A stretch of 64,000 nucleotides of DNA from Georgenia satyanarayanai (GCF_900116375.1 NZ_UETB01000001.1:627802-691801), one strand, 5' to 3'; counted from the first letter of the stretch, positions 49,734 through 58,920 are shown. The notes: a model not told the origin generated them from the sequence alone. Translations and numbers: made by a program.

Positions 49734-52412
49734 GTGAGCACGAGCACCGACCGCCCCCGCCTCCTCGTCGTCGACGGCCACTCCATGGCCTTCCGCGCCT
49801 TCTACGCGCTGCCCGTGGAGAACTTCTCGACGACGACCGGCCAGCCGACCAACGCCGTCTTCGGCTTCACCTCGATGCTGATCAACCTGCTGGCGGCGGA
49901 GGAGCCCACCCACATCGCCGTCGCGTTCGACGCCGGGCGGACCACCTTCCGCACCGAGCAGTACAGCGAGTACAAGGCCACGCGCGACCAAACCCCCGAG
50001 CCCTTCCGCGGCCAGGTCGCCCTCATCGTCGAGGTGCTCGACGCCATGGGCATCCCGCACCTCACCAAGGAGGGCTTCGAGGCGGACGACATCATCGCCA
50101 CCCTCGCAACCCAGGGCGCGGCCGACGGGCTCGACGTCCTGGTCATCTCCGGGGACCGGGACACCTTCCAGCTCGTCCGTGACGACGTCACCGTCCTCTA
50201 CCCGGTGAAGGGCGTCTCCTCCCTCGCGCGGATGACCCCGCAGGCGGTCCTCGACAAGTACGGCGTCCCGCCCGAGCGCTACCCCGACCTCGCCGCCCTC
50301 GTCGGCGAGACGAGCGACAACCTCCCGGGCGTGCCGGGCGTGGGCCCGAAGACGGCCGCGAAGTGGATCGGCGCCTACGACGGGCTCGAGGGCATCCTCG
50401 CGCGCGCCGAGGAGGTCACCGGCAAGGCCGGGCAGTCGCTGCGCGACCACCTCGAGCAGGTGGCCCTCAACCGCAAGCTCAACCGCCTGCTCACCGACGT
50501 CGAGCTGCCGGTCAAGGTGGACGACCTCGGCCGCAAGGCGGTGGACCGTGAGGCCGTCCACTCGGTCTTCGACGCCCTCGAGTTCGCGGTGCTCCGCGAG
50601 CGGCTCTTCGCCAACCTGCCCGCCGAGGCGGCCCCCGCGGCCGAGCAGGGTGTCGACGTGACCGTCGCCGCCCTCGGAGCCGGCGAGCTCGCCGGCTGGC
50701 TCGAGCCGCGCCGCGGCCAGCTGCTCGGCCTCGAGGTCACCGGCACCGCCGCGCAGGGCACCGGGGACGCGTGGGCCATCGCCCTCGCAGACGACGCCGC
50801 CACCGCGGCCACGCTCGACCTCACCTCGATCACCCCGGAGGACGACGCCATCCTCGCCGCCTGGCTGGCCGACCCCACCGCCGCCAAGACCCTCCACGAC
50901 GCCAAGGCCGCCGCCCACGCGCTGTCCGGGCGCGGCCTCACCCTCGCCGGCATCGCCTTCGACACCGCCGTCGCCGCCTACCTGTGCCGCCCGGACCAGC
51001 GCCGCTACGACCTCGCCGACCTCACGCTGCGCCACCTGCGCCGCGAGCTCGTCGCCGAGGAGGACGCCGGCGGCCAGGGCATGCTCGTCCTGGACGACAG
51101 TGCCGCCGGCCGGCAGGCCGGGGTGCGCGCCGTCGCCGTCCGCGACCTCACCACCGTGCTCCAGGGCGAGCTCGAGGACCGCGGCGCCGGCCACCTGCTC
51201 GCCGACCTCGAGCTGCCCGTCCTCGGGGCCCTGTCCCGCATGGAGCGGGCCGGGATCGCCGCGGACCTCGAGTACCTCCGCGAGCTCGAGGACCGCTTCG
51301 GGACCGCCGTCGAGGACGCGGCCGCCGCCGCCTACGGCGTCATCGGCCACGAGGTCAACCTCTCCTCCCCGAAGCAGCTCCAGGAGGTGCTCTTCACCGA
51401 GCTGGAGATGCCCAAGACGAAGAAGACCAAGACCGGCTACACGACCGACGCCGACGCCCTGGCCGACCTCTTCGCCAAGACCGAGCACCCCTTCCTCGCC
51501 CACCTGCTCGCCCACCGCGACGCGATCCGGCTGCGGCAGACGGTCGAGGGGCTGCTCCGCTCGGTGGCGCCCGACGGTCGCATCCACACGACCTTCCACC
51601 AGACGATCGCCGCGACCGGCCGTCTCAGCTCGACCGATCCCAATCTCCAGAACATCCCGGTGCGCACCGAGGAGGGCCAGCGGATCCGCCGTGGATTCGT
51701 CGTCGGCGAGGGCTTCGCCAGCCTGCTGACCGCCGACTACTCCCAGATCGAGATGCGGATCATGGCGCACCTGTCGGGGGACCCGGGCCTCATCGACGCC
51801 TTCCGCAGCGGGGAGGACCTCCACTCCTACGTCGGCTCGCGCGTCTTCGAGGTGCCCACCGACCAGGTGACCAGCGCGATGCGCGCGAAGATCAAGGCGA
51901 TGAGCTACGGCCTGGCCTACGGCCTGTCCGCCTTCGGGCTCTCGCGTCAGCTGCGGATCGAGGTCGGTGAGGCCCGCACGCTCATGGACGACTACTTCGA
52001 GCGCTTCGGCGGGGTGCGCGACTACCTCGCCGGGGTGGTCGACGAGGCACGCCGCACCGGATACACCGAGACGATCATGGGCCGGCGCCGCTACCTGCCC
52101 GACCTCACCAGCGACAACCGGCAGCGCCGCGACATGGCCGAGCGGATGGCGCTCAACGCGCCCATCCAGGGCAGCGCCGCCGACATCATCAAGGTGGCGA
52201 TGGTCGAGGTCGAGCGCGGCCTCGACGCCGCCGGGCTGCGTTCCCGCCTCCTGCTCCAGGTCCACGACGAGCTCGTGCTCGAGGTCGCGCCGGGGGAGGA
52301 GGAGGCCGTGGAGGCCCTCGTCCGCGAGCGGATGGCAGCCGCCGCCGAGCTCCAGGTGCCCCTCGACGTCTCGGTCGGTCACGGCCGGTCCTGGCACGAG
52401 GCCGCCCACTGA
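49734..52412 (+). CDS. polA: DNA polymerase I
   Basis: An 892-residue repair/replication polymerase. The N-terminal 5'-3' nuclease domain is intact (VVDGHSMAFRAFYALP, EADDIIATLA, SGDRDTFQL, GVPGVGPKTAAKW). The middle 3'-5' exonuclease domain is degenerate: where active enzymes have a DxE motif it reads GLEVTGTA, so proofreading is probably lost. The polymerase domain has motif A DYSQIEMRIMAHLSGD, the O helix KAMSYGLAYG with Tyr at the position that sets dideoxynucleotide discrimination, and motif C QVHDELVLE. GTG start set by the leaderless promoter. Confidence 0.97.
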   Translation: MSTSTDRPRLLVVDGHSMAFRAFYALPVENFSTTTGQPTNAVFGFTSMLINLLAAEEPTHIAVAFDAGRTTFRTEQYSEYKATRDQTPEPFRGQVALIVEVLDAMGIPHLTKEGFEADDIIATLATQGAADGLDVLVISGDRDTFQLVRDDVTVLYPVKGVSSLARMTPQAVLDKYGVPPERYPDLAALVGETSDNLPGVPGVGPKTAAKWIGAYDGLEGILARAEEVTGKAGQSLRDHLEQVALNRKLNRLLTDVELPVKVDDLGRKAVDREAVHSVFDALEFAVLRERLFANLPAEAAPAAEQGVDVTVAALGAGELAGWLEPRRGQLLGLEVTGTAAQGTGDAWAIALADDAATAATLDLTSITPEDDAILAAWLADPTAAKTLHDAKAAAHALSGRGLTLAGIAFDTAVAAYLCRPDQRRYDLADLTLRHLRRELVAEEDAGGQGMLVLDDSAAGRQAGVRAVAVRDLTTVLQGELEDRGAGHLLADLELPVLGALSRMERAGIAADLEYLRELEDRFGTAVEDAAAAAYGVIGHEVNLSSPKQLQEVLFTELEMPKTKKTKTGYTTDADALADLFAKTEHPFLAHLLAHRDAIRLRQTVEGLLRSVAPDGRIHTTFHQTIAATGRLSSTDPNLQNIPVRTEEGQRIRRGFVVGEGFASLLTADYSQIEMRIMAHLSGDPGLIDAFRSGEDLHSYVGSRVFEVPTDQVTSAMRAKIKAMSYGLAYGLSAFGLSRQLRIEVGEARTLMDDYFERFGGVRDYLAGVVDEARRTGYTETIMGRRRYLPDLTSDNRQRRDMAERMALNAPIQGSAADIIKVAMVEVERGLDAAGLRSRLLLQVHDELVLEVAPGEEEAVEALVRERMAAAAELQVPLDVSVGHGRSWHEAAH

Positions 52413-52431
52413 GAGACCGGAGGACGGGGAC

Positions 52432-53223
52432 ATGAGCGGGGTGGGCTTCTGGGAGGTGGACCCGGCCGCCGCGGCGCGGGCGAACGGCCACTGGTGGAGC
52501 GAGAACGCCGCCGAGTACGTCGACGAGCACGGCGCCTTCCTCGGTGACGCCGACTTCCGCTGGTGCCCCGAGGGCCTGCGCGAGGAGGAGGCCGGCCTGC
52601 TCGGCGACGTCGGCGGGCTGCGCGTGCTCGAGGTGGGCGCCGGTGCCGCGCAGTGCTCGCGGTGGCTCGCCGGGCGCGGCGCGCACGTGCTGGCCACGGA
52701 CATCGCCCCCGGCATGCTCGCCCAGTCCGCCGAGCTCGACCGCCGGACGGGGAGCCGCGTGCCCGCCGTGGTCGCCGACGCCCGCGCTCTGCCGCTGGCC
52801 GACGCGAGCGTCGACCTCGCCTTCACGTCCTTCGGGGCGATCGCCTTCGTCCCCGACGCCGCCCGGATCCACGCCGAGGTGTCCCGCGTGCTGCGACCCG
52901 GCGGCCGGTGGGTCTTCGCCGTCGTCCACCCCGTGCGGTGGGTCTTCCCCGACGACCCCACCTCCGCTGGCATGAAGGTGCTGCGCTCCTACTTCGACCG
53001 CACCCCCTACGTCGAGACGGACGACGACGGCGCGCCCCTCTACGCCGAGTACCACCGGACGATCGGCGACCACGTCCGGGAGGTGACCTCCGCCGGCCTC
53101 GTCATCGACGACGTCGTCGAGCCGGAGTGGCAGGAGGACAACCGGCAGGTGTGGGGCGGCTGGGGGCCGCACCGCGGTCGGTACGTCCCGGGCACCGCCA
53201 TCGTCGTCACGCACCTGCCCTGA
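52432..53223 (+). CDS. SAM-dependent class I methyltransferase
   Basis: A 263-residue methyltransferase of the type-11 kind. SAM motif I is VLEVGAGAAQCSRWLA (about residues 66-81), followed by VLATDIAPGML, VVADARALPLADASVDLAFTSF and VLRPGGRWVFAVVHPVRW. GGAGG and GGGGA precede the ATG, 19 nt after the polA stop, so it is likely co-transcribed with polA. The substrate is unknown. Confidence 0.88.
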   Translation: MSGVGFWEVDPAAAARANGHWWSENAAEYVDEHGAFLGDADFRWCPEGLREEEAGLLGDVGGLRVLEVGAGAAQCSRWLAGRGAHVLATDIAPGMLAQSAELDRRTGSRVPAVVADARALPLADASVDLAFTSFGAIAFVPDAARIHAEVSRVLRPGGRWVFAVVHPVRWVFPDDPTSAGMKVLRSYFDRTPYVETDDDGAPLYAEYHRTIGDHVREVTSAGLVIDDVVEPEWQEDNRQVWGGWGPHRGRYVPGTAIVVTHLP

Positions 53224-53363
53224 CCGGCGCACGGAGGGAGCCGGCACACGCCAGCCGTCAGCGCGACGGGGGCGCGCGGCGAGACGGGCGGGGATCCGGC
53301 CGTCGGCGGTGGAGGCGGGTGCGGGCGGGACCTTCGGCGGCGAACGGGGCCGCGAGGCGCCGT

Positions 53364-53369
53364 TAGGGT
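53364..53369 (+). promoter_or_regulatory. -10 hexamer of pfkA
   Basis: TAGGGT with a leader of about 45 nt that ends in AGGAG, 6 nt before GTG 53421. Confidence 0.5.
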
Positions 53370-53420
53370 TGTCCGTGGTCCCGGCGCCCCCGCGCCACCC
53401 CCCGAGCCCAGGAGCCACAC

Positions 53421-54446
53421 GTGCGAATCGGTCTGCTCACCGGCGGCGGAGACTGCCCCGGCCTCAACGCGGCGATCCGAGCGGTCGTCAAGCGCGGCCT
53501 GGGGGAGTACGGGCACTCGATCATCGGCTTCCGCAACGGCTGGAAGGGTGTCGCCGAGGGGGACGTCATGCCGCTCACCCGGAACGACATCCGCGGGGTC
53601 CTCGACACCGGTGGCACGCTCCTCGGCACCGCCCGCTTCCACCCGCACTCCGCCGACGGCGGCCTGGACGCCGTGCGCGCCACGCTCGAGGCCGAGCGGA
53701 TCGAGGCGCTCATCTGCATCGGCGGCGACGGCACCCTCCACGCGGCGAGCAAGGTCGCCGAGACGGGCACGAAGATCGTCGCGATCCCCAAGACCATCGA
53801 CAACGACGTCGCCGGCACGGACCGCTCGATCGGTTTCGACACGGCCGTCCACATCGCCACCGAGGCCATCGACCGCATCCACACGACGGCGGAGAGCCAC
53901 AACCGCGTCATGGTCGTCGAGCTCATGGGCCGCTCCGCCGGGTGGATCGCCGTCCAGGCCGGGATCGCCGGCGGTGCGGAGGTCGTCCTCACCCCCGAGG
54001 AGCCCTTCGACATCGACAGGATCACGCGCTACCTCAAGCACCGTCACCGGGCCCACGCCTCCTTCTCGATCGTCGTCGTCGCCGAGGGCGCCGTCCCGGC
54101 CGAGGGCACCTCGATGGAGTGGGAGACGAAGTACGGGACGTTCGGCGAGATCGTCTCCGGTGCCGTCAGTGAGCGCGTCGCCGAGGAGATCGCCGCACGC
54201 ACCGGTTTCGACACCCGCGTCACCGTCCTGGGCCACGTCCAGCGCGGGGGCACGCCGCTGCCCTCGGACCGTATCCTCGGCTCGCGCTTCGGCGTCGCCG
54301 CGGTCGACGCCCTCCAGCAGGGCCACACGGGCGTCATGACCGCCCTGCGCGGCGAGGAGGTCGTCCTCGTGCCGCTCGAGGAGGTCGCGGGCAGGGCCAA
54401 GCCGGTGCCGGCAGAGCTCATCCAGGTGGCCAACGCGCTGGCCTGA
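53421..54446 (+). CDS. pfkA: 6-phosphofructokinase
   Basis: A 341-residue group A phosphofructokinase. The phosphate-donor loop is TGGGDCPGLNAAIR, then CIGGDGTLHAA and PKTIDNDVAGTDRSIG with the catalytic Asp. Gly in GGDGT matches ATP-using enzymes, while Lys in PKTIDND (Gly in E. coli PfkA) is also found in PPi-using ones, so the phosphoryl donor is not certain. LMGRSAGWIA is the fructose-6-phosphate region. Closes with a gap to rpsA containing that gene's promoter. Confidence 0.94.
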   Translation: MRIGLLTGGGDCPGLNAAIRAVVKRGLGEYGHSIIGFRNGWKGVAEGDVMPLTRNDIRGVLDTGGTLLGTARFHPHSADGGLDAVRATLEAERIEALICIGGDGTLHAASKVAETGTKIVAIPKTIDNDVAGTDRSIGFDTAVHIATEAIDRIHTTAESHNRVMVVELMGRSAGWIAVQAGIAGGAEVVLTPEEPFDIDRITRYLKHRHRAHASFSIVVVAEGAVPAEGTSMEWETKYGTFGEIVSGAVSERVAEEIAARTGFDTRVTVLGHVQRGGTPLPSDRILGSRFGVAAVDALQQGHTGVMTALRGEEVVLVPLEEVAGRAKPVPAELIQVANALA

Positions 54447-54453
54447 GCGATTC

Positions 54454-54482
54454 TTGTCCCCACCGGTCGGGACGAGTAGGAT
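54454..54482 (+). promoter_or_regulatory. rpsA promoter
   Basis: -35 TTGTCC at 54454-54459, a 17-nt spacer, -10 TAGGAT at 54477-54482. It leaves a leader of about 130 nt before ATG 54618, with only a distant GGAG. Confidence 0.62.
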
Positions 54483-54617
54483 CACCCGAGGTGACGTGTG
54501 CTCGCGGCTGGCGACACCTTGGTGGACGGAGCTCCGCCGGGAGTGTGGTGGGTCGCGGTGTGCGAGCCGAACCCATCATCCGCACTATTCCCTGTCCGCA
54601 TCGGAGTCCGTAACTCA

Positions 54618-56132
54618 ATGACCATCACTACGCCCACTCAGCCGACTGCCCCGCAGGTCGCCATCAACGACATCGGGTCGGCCGAGGAGCTCCTCGCCGC
54701 TATCGACGAGACCATCAAGTACTTCAACGATGGCGACATCGTCGAGGGCACCGTCGTCAAGGTCGACCGGGACGAGGTCCTCCTCGACATCGGTTACAAG
54801 ACCGAGGGCGTCATCCTCTCCCGCGAGCTGTCGATCAAGCACGACGTCGACCCCGACGAGGTCGTCTCCGTCGGTGACCAGATCGAGGCGCTCGTCCTCC
54901 AGAAGGAGGACAAGGAGGGCCGGCTTCTCCTGTCCAAGAAGCGCGCGCAGTACGAGCGGGCCTGGGGCACGATCGAGAAGATCAAGGAGGAGGACGGCGT
55001 CGTCACCGGCACCGTCATCGAGGTCGTCAAGGGTGGCCTCATCCTCGACATCGGCCTCCGCGGCTTCCTCCCCGCCTCCCTCGTCGAGATGCGCCGCGTC
55101 CGCGACCTGCAGCCCTACGTGGGCAAGGAGCTCGAGGCCAAGATCATCGAGCTCGACAAGAACCGCAACAACGTCGTGCTCTCGCGCCGCGCGTGGCTCG
55201 AGCAGACCCAGTCCGAGGTCCGCTCCACCTTCCTGCAGACCCTGCAGAAGGGCCAGGTCCGTCAGGGCGTCGTGTCCTCGATCGTCAACTTCGGTGCGTT
55301 CGTCGACCTCGGCGGCGTCGACGGTCTCGTCCACGTCTCCGAGCTGTCCTGGAAGCACATCGACCACCCGAGCGAGATCGTCGAGGTCGGCCAGGAGGTC
55401 ACCGTCGAGGTCCTCGACGTCGACATGGACCGCGAGCGGGTCTCCCTGTCGCTCAAGGCGACGCAGGAGGACCCGTGGCAGGCCTTCGCCCGCACCCACG
55501 CGATCGGACAGGTCGTCCCGGGCAAGGTCACCAAGCTCGTCCCCTTCGGCGCCTTCGTGCGTGTCGAGGACGGCATCGAGGGTCTCGTCCACATCTCCGA
55601 GCTGGCCGTGCGCCACGTCGAGGTGCCCGAGCAGGTCGCGAAGGTCGGTGACGAGGTCTTCGTCAAGGTCATCGACATCGACCTCGAGCGTCGCCGGATC
55701 TCGCTGTCCCTCAAGCAGGCCAACGAGGGTGTCGACCCGAGCAGCGACGACTTCGACCCGTCGCTGTACGGCATGGCCGCGGAGTACGACGAGCAGGGCA
55801 ACTACAAGTACCCCGAGGGCTTCGACCCGGAGACCAACGAGTGGCTCGAGGGCTACGACGCCCAGCGCGAGGCCTGGGAGGCGCAGTACGCCGAGGCCCA
55901 CTCCCGCTGGGAGGCCCACAAGCAGCAGGTCGCCGCTGCGATGGAGGCCGACGTCGAGGCGTCGACCACCACGAGCTCCAGCTCGAGCTCCAGCTCCAGC
56001 TCCAGCAGCAGCAGCTCCTCTGCCGGCGCCGGTTCGGCCACGTCCTACACCTCGGCCCCGGCCGAGGCAGCGGGCACGCTGGCCTCTGACGAGGCGCTCG
56101 CCGCGCTCCGTGAGAAGCTCACCGGTAACTGA
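54618..56132 (+). CDS. rpsA: 30S ribosomal protein S1
   Basis: A 504-residue RNA-binding protein with four S1 domains, the actinobacterial number; E. coli has six. Domain cores include GDIVEGTVVKVDRDEVLLDIGYKTEG, GTVIEVVKGGLILDIGLRGFLP, GVVSSIVNFGAFVDLGGVDGLVHVSE and GKVTKLVPFGAFVRVEDGIEGLVHISE. The tail (after about residue 370) is acidic/aromatic and then holds 16 consecutive serines coded mostly by AGC and TCC. The long leader could allow autoregulation. A strong hairpin follows. Confidence 0.96.
   Translation: MTITTPTQPTAPQVAINDIGSAEELLAAIDETIKYFNDGDIVEGTVVKVDRDEVLLDIGYKTEGVILSRELSIKHDVDPDEVVSVGDQIEALVLQKEDKEGRLLLSKKRAQYERAWGTIEKIKEEDGVVTGTVIEVVKGGLILDIGLRGFLPASLVEMRRVRDLQPYVGKELEAKIIELDKNRNNVVLSRRAWLEQTQSEVRSTFLQTLQKGQVRQGVVSSIVNFGAFVDLGGVDGLVHVSELSWKHIDHPSEIVEVGQEVTVEVLDVDMDRERVSLSLKATQEDPWQAFARTHAIGQVVPGKVTKLVPFGAFVRVEDGIEGLVHISELAVRHVEVPEQVAKVGDEVFVKVIDIDLERRRISLSLKQANEGVDPSSDDFDPSLYGMAAEYDEQGNYKYPEGFDPETNEWLEGYDAQREAWEAQYAEAHSRWEAHKQQVAAAMEADVEASTTTSSSSSSSSSSSSSSSSAGAGSATSYTSAPAEAAGTLASDEALAALREKLTGN
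55974..56021 (+). repeat. Poly-serine tract in S1 (16 codons)
   Basis: Sixteen uninterrupted Ser codons, largely alternating AGC and TCC, just before the last 35 residues of ribosomal protein S1. Confidence 0.9.
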
Positions 56133-56144
56133 CCCGAGCTGACC

Positions 56145-56178
56145 GACGGCCCGTCACCCGAGAGGGTGGCGGGCCGTC
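56145..56178 (+). terminator. Terminator hairpin after rpsA
   Basis: 15-bp stem, arms GACGGCCCGTCACCC and GGGTGGCGGGCCGTC (one G-U pair), loop GAGA. Confidence 0.7.
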
Positions 56179-56196
56179 CGTCCGTGGGCCGGGCGT

Positions 56197-56202
56197 TACG
56201 CT
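56197..56202 (+). promoter_or_regulatory. -10 hexamer of pcp, leaderless
   Basis: TACGCT, 6 nt, GTG at 56209. Confidence 0.55.
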
Positions 56203-56208
56203 CGCCCG

Positions 56209-56823
56209 GTGCGTACCGTCCTCGTCACCGGCTTCGGCCCGTTCTCCGACCACGCGGACAACCCCTCCGCCCTCGCCGTCGACGCCCTCGCCCGTGAGTG
56301 GCCGGCTCCCGACGGCGTCGCCCTCGTCACCCGGACCCTCCCGGTCTCCTTCGCCCGCGCCACCGAGCGCGTGCGGACGCTCGTCGCCGAGCACCGCCCG
56401 GCCGTCGTCCTCGGCGTGGGCCTTGCCGCGGCGCGGGACCGGATCTCCCTCGAGCGTGTCGCCCTCAACCTCCTCGACGCCCGCATCCCCGACGTCGACG
56501 GCGCGCAGCCGGTGGACGTCCCCGTCAACCCGGGCGAGCCGCTCGCCCGCGCGGCCACGCTGCCCGTCAAGGCCGCGCTCGGTGCCCTGCGCGACGCCGG
56601 GCTGCCGGCCGAGCTCTCCCTCTCCGCCGGCACCTACGTGTGCAACGCCGTCATGTACGCCGCGCTGGCGGCCGTGCCCGACGGCGTCCCCGCCGGCTTC
56701 GTCCACGTCCCCGCCGCCGACGTCGTCCCCGTCGCCGACGTCGTCACCGCGCTGGGCATCGTCCTCGACACCGTGCTGACGAACCCGGTGGACGTCGTCG
56801 TCCCCGGCGGACGGGAGGACTGA
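56209..56823 (+). CDS. pcp: Pyroglutamyl-peptidase I
   Basis: A 204-residue C15 cysteine peptidase removing N-terminal pyroglutamate. The catalytic Glu lies in ISLERVALN, the Cys in GTYVCNAVMY and the His in GFVHVP, so all three are present. It opens VLVTGFGPFSDHADNPS, typical of the family. coaE starts 1 nt after its stop. Confidence 0.94.
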   Translation: MRTVLVTGFGPFSDHADNPSALAVDALAREWPAPDGVALVTRTLPVSFARATERVRTLVAEHRPAVVLGVGLAAARDRISLERVALNLLDARIPDVDGAQPVDVPVNPGEPLARAATLPVKAALGALRDAGLPAELSLSAGTYVCNAVMYAALAAVPDGVPAGFVHVPAADVVPVADVVTALGIVLDTVLTNPVDVVVPGGRED

Positions 56824-56824
56824 G

Positions 56825-57430
56825 GTGCTCCGGCTCGGACTCACCGGAGGCATCGGCGCCGGGAAGTCGACGGTGGCGCGGGAGCTCGAGCGGCTCGGCG
56901 CCGTCGTCGTCGACGCCGACGCGGTCGCGCGTGAGGTCGTCGCGCCCGGCACACCGGGGCTCGCCGCCGTCGCCGCGGAGTTCGGCGAGGAGGTCCTGGC
57001 ACCGGACGGTGCGCTCGACCGCGCCGCACTCGGGCGCGTCGTCTTCGCCGACCCCGCCGCCCGGGCGCGCCTGGAGGAGGTCACCCACCCGCTCATCGCC
57101 GTGGAGACCGCCCGGCGCGTGGCCGACCTCCCGCCCGGGACCGTCGTCGTCCACGACGTGCCGCTCATCGTCGAGCGCGGCCTGGCCGACCGGTACGACC
57201 TCGTCGCCGTCGTCGGGGCGGACGAGGACGTCCGCCTTGAGCGCCTCGTGCGCGACCGCGGCATGTCCCGCCAGGATGCGCTCGCCCGGATCGCCGCGCA
57301 GGCCACCGACGCGGAGCGACGGGAGGTCGCCGACGTCTGGCTCGACAACTCCGGCAGTCCCGAGGACCTGCTCGAGCAGGTGCGCCGGCTGTGGCACGAG
57401 CGGCTGCTCCCGGAGGCGCGTCGGGACTAG
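56825..57430 (+). CDS. coaE: Dephospho-CoA kinase
   Basis: A 201-residue P-loop kinase for the last step of coenzyme A synthesis. Walker A is GLTGGIGAGKST (residues 5-16), with DADAVAREVV and VVVHDVPLIVERGL typical of CoaE. GTG start with GGAGG upstream, directly behind pcp. Some actinobacterial CoaE carry a C-terminal UPF0157 domain; this one does not. Confidence 0.95.
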   Translation: MLRLGLTGGIGAGKSTVARELERLGAVVVDADAVAREVVAPGTPGLAAVAAEFGEEVLAPDGALDRAALGRVVFADPAARARLEEVTHPLIAVETARRVADLPPGTVVVHDVPLIVERGLADRYDLVAVVGADEDVRLERLVRDRGMSRQDALARIAAQATDAERREVADVWLDNSGSPEDLLEQVRRLWHERLLPEARRD

Positions 57431-57434
57431 GCTC

Positions 57435-57463
57435 TTGTGCTGCACGTAGGTACGTGCTGTACT
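57435..57463 (+). promoter_or_regulatory. Promoter and palindromic operator of the PadR-like operon
   Basis: A perfect palindrome GCACGTA-GG-TACGTGC (57442-57457) fills the 17-nt gap between a TTGTGC -35-like and a TGTACT -10-like hexamer, 7 nt before GTG 57471. An overlapping GTAC-N5-GTAC repeat is also present. The -10 is not canonical. Confidence 0.55.
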
Positions 57464-57470
57464 TAGAAAC

Positions 57471-57824
57471 GTGACCGACACGAACGAGCCGCGCTGGCCC
57501 GCACCGTGGGTGCGTGCCGCGCTCCCGACCGCGGTCCTCGCCTCGCTCGAGGACGGCGCCCTGCACGGCTACGGCATCGCCCAGCGGCTCGCCACCCAGG
57601 GCCTGGGCCGCCCCCGGGGCGGCTCCCTGTACCCGTTGCTGAGCGCGCTCGAGGCGGACGGGGCGGTCACGGCGTCCTGGGACCAGGGGGAGAGCGGCCC
57701 CGGCCGCCGCAGCTACGCCCTCACCGCGGACGGAGCCGAGCGGCTCCGTCGGGAGCGTGCGGCCTGGGCGGCCCTCGTCGACGCACTGAGCCGATCTCAC
57801 CTCTCGGAGGACCGTCATGGCTGA
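57471..57824 (+). CDS. PadR-family transcriptional regulator
   Basis: A 117-residue winged-helix repressor. The PadR core reads VLASLEDGALHGYGIAQRLA, GGSLYPLLSALEADGAV and GPGRRSYALTADG, all typical. It very likely binds the palindrome in its own promoter. It overlaps the next membrane-protein gene by 8 bp, the standard PadR/membrane-partner arrangement. The effector is unknown. Confidence 0.92.
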   Translation: MTDTNEPRWPAPWVRAALPTAVLASLEDGALHGYGIAQRLATQGLGRPRGGSLYPLLSALEADGAVTASWDQGESGPGRRSYALTADGAERLRRERAAWAALVDALSRSHLSEDRHG

Positions 57825-58869
57825 CCCCGTTCTCGACCTCGCCGACGACTTCGCCACCGCCCGAGGTGTCCCCGACGACGTCGAGTGGGCCCGGACGGCC
57901 GCCGCCCGGCTGCTCCTCGAGGGGGTCCGCCCCGCCCTCGCGCGGCGGGGCCTCGCCGCGGCCCGCGAGCAGGTCGCCGAGACGGGGGAGTCGCCCGGGG
58001 AGCTGTTCGGCCACCCCCTCGAGTGGGTCAGCGAGCAACGCGAGGCCTGGCGTGCCGAGGAGGAGCCGCTGACCGAGCCGCCACGCGCCACCCCGGTGCG
58101 GGAGCTGGCGCTGGTGAGCCTCGTCGGTGCGGCGTGGATCGCCGTCCTCATCCTCGTCGTCGCCCTCGTCCAGCGAGAGTGGCGCCAGCCCTACACGTGG
58201 CCGCTCATCCTCGCCCCGCTCCTCCTCGCGACGGCGGGCCAGGTCCTGCGGGGCGTCTATGAGCGCGTCGGACGTGCCCGCTCCCAGCGCGCGGCGGTGG
58301 TGGCCACCGGTCTGGGCCTCGTCGTGCTCGCGGTGGGTATCGCCGGGTTCTTCCTCGGCACCCAGGACGCGGTGGTCGTCGAGGCGAGCACGCTGTGGCT
58401 GCTCGCGTCAGCGGCCGTCCACGCCGCCCTGGCCGTCCTCCTCGCGAGGCTGTGGCCCGCGCCGCAGCGGCGCGACGTGACCGCGGCGCCGGCGTCGTCG
58501 TCCGACGTCGCCTGGTTCGCCGAGCTCGGTGCCACGCTCCGGCAACGGGGCGACATGACCGACCGGCGGGTCGAGCAGATCCTCGCGGAGACACGTGGCC
58601 ACGCGGCGGACGCCGGCACCCCGGTGGCGGCGGAGTTCGGGCCGGCCGCCGAGTACGCCGCCCGCTTCCCGGCGGACGAGCCGGTCGCCGCCCGGCGGCG
58701 TGCCTGGTTCTTCAGTGCCCTGTCCCTCGCGCCCGCTGCGCTGCTCGTCGGCTACACCCTCGAGGAGGGGTGGCGGTGGGGCTCCCCGCACCTGTCCGCC
58801 CTGCTGTGGCTGCTGCTCGCGGGCGGTGCCGCCGTGGCGGGCTGGCGCAGGGTGCTGCGCTCCCGCTGA
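57817..58869 (+). CDS. Integral membrane protein partner of PadR (HAAS-like)
   Basis: A 350-residue protein with a soluble helical N-terminal region (about residues 1-90), a cluster of four hydrophobic segments (about 95-215), a second soluble helical region (VAWFAELGATLRQRGDMTDRRVEQIL) and two C-terminal segments. The helical soluble parts resemble the HAAS-type domains found in membrane proteins next to PadR genes. Overlap with padR indicates coupled expression. Role unknown; possibly envelope stress sensing. Confidence 0.7.
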   Translation: MADPVLDLADDFATARGVPDDVEWARTAAARLLLEGVRPALARRGLAAAREQVAETGESPGELFGHPLEWVSEQREAWRAEEEPLTEPPRATPVRELALVSLVGAAWIAVLILVVALVQREWRQPYTWPLILAPLLLATAGQVLRGVYERVGRARSQRAAVVATGLGLVVLAVGIAGFFLGTQDAVVVEASTLWLLASAAVHAALAVLLARLWPAPQRRDVTAAPASSSDVAWFAELGATLRQRGDMTDRRVEQILAETRGHAADAGTPVAAEFGPAAEYAARFPADEPVAARRRAWFFSALSLAPAALLVGYTLEEGWRWGSPHLSALLWLLLAGGAAVAGWRRVLRSR

Positions 58870-58920
58870 GCCGGCGTCCGCCCCTCGCGAAGTCGTCCCG
58901 CCGATGTCGGTGGCCCGACG

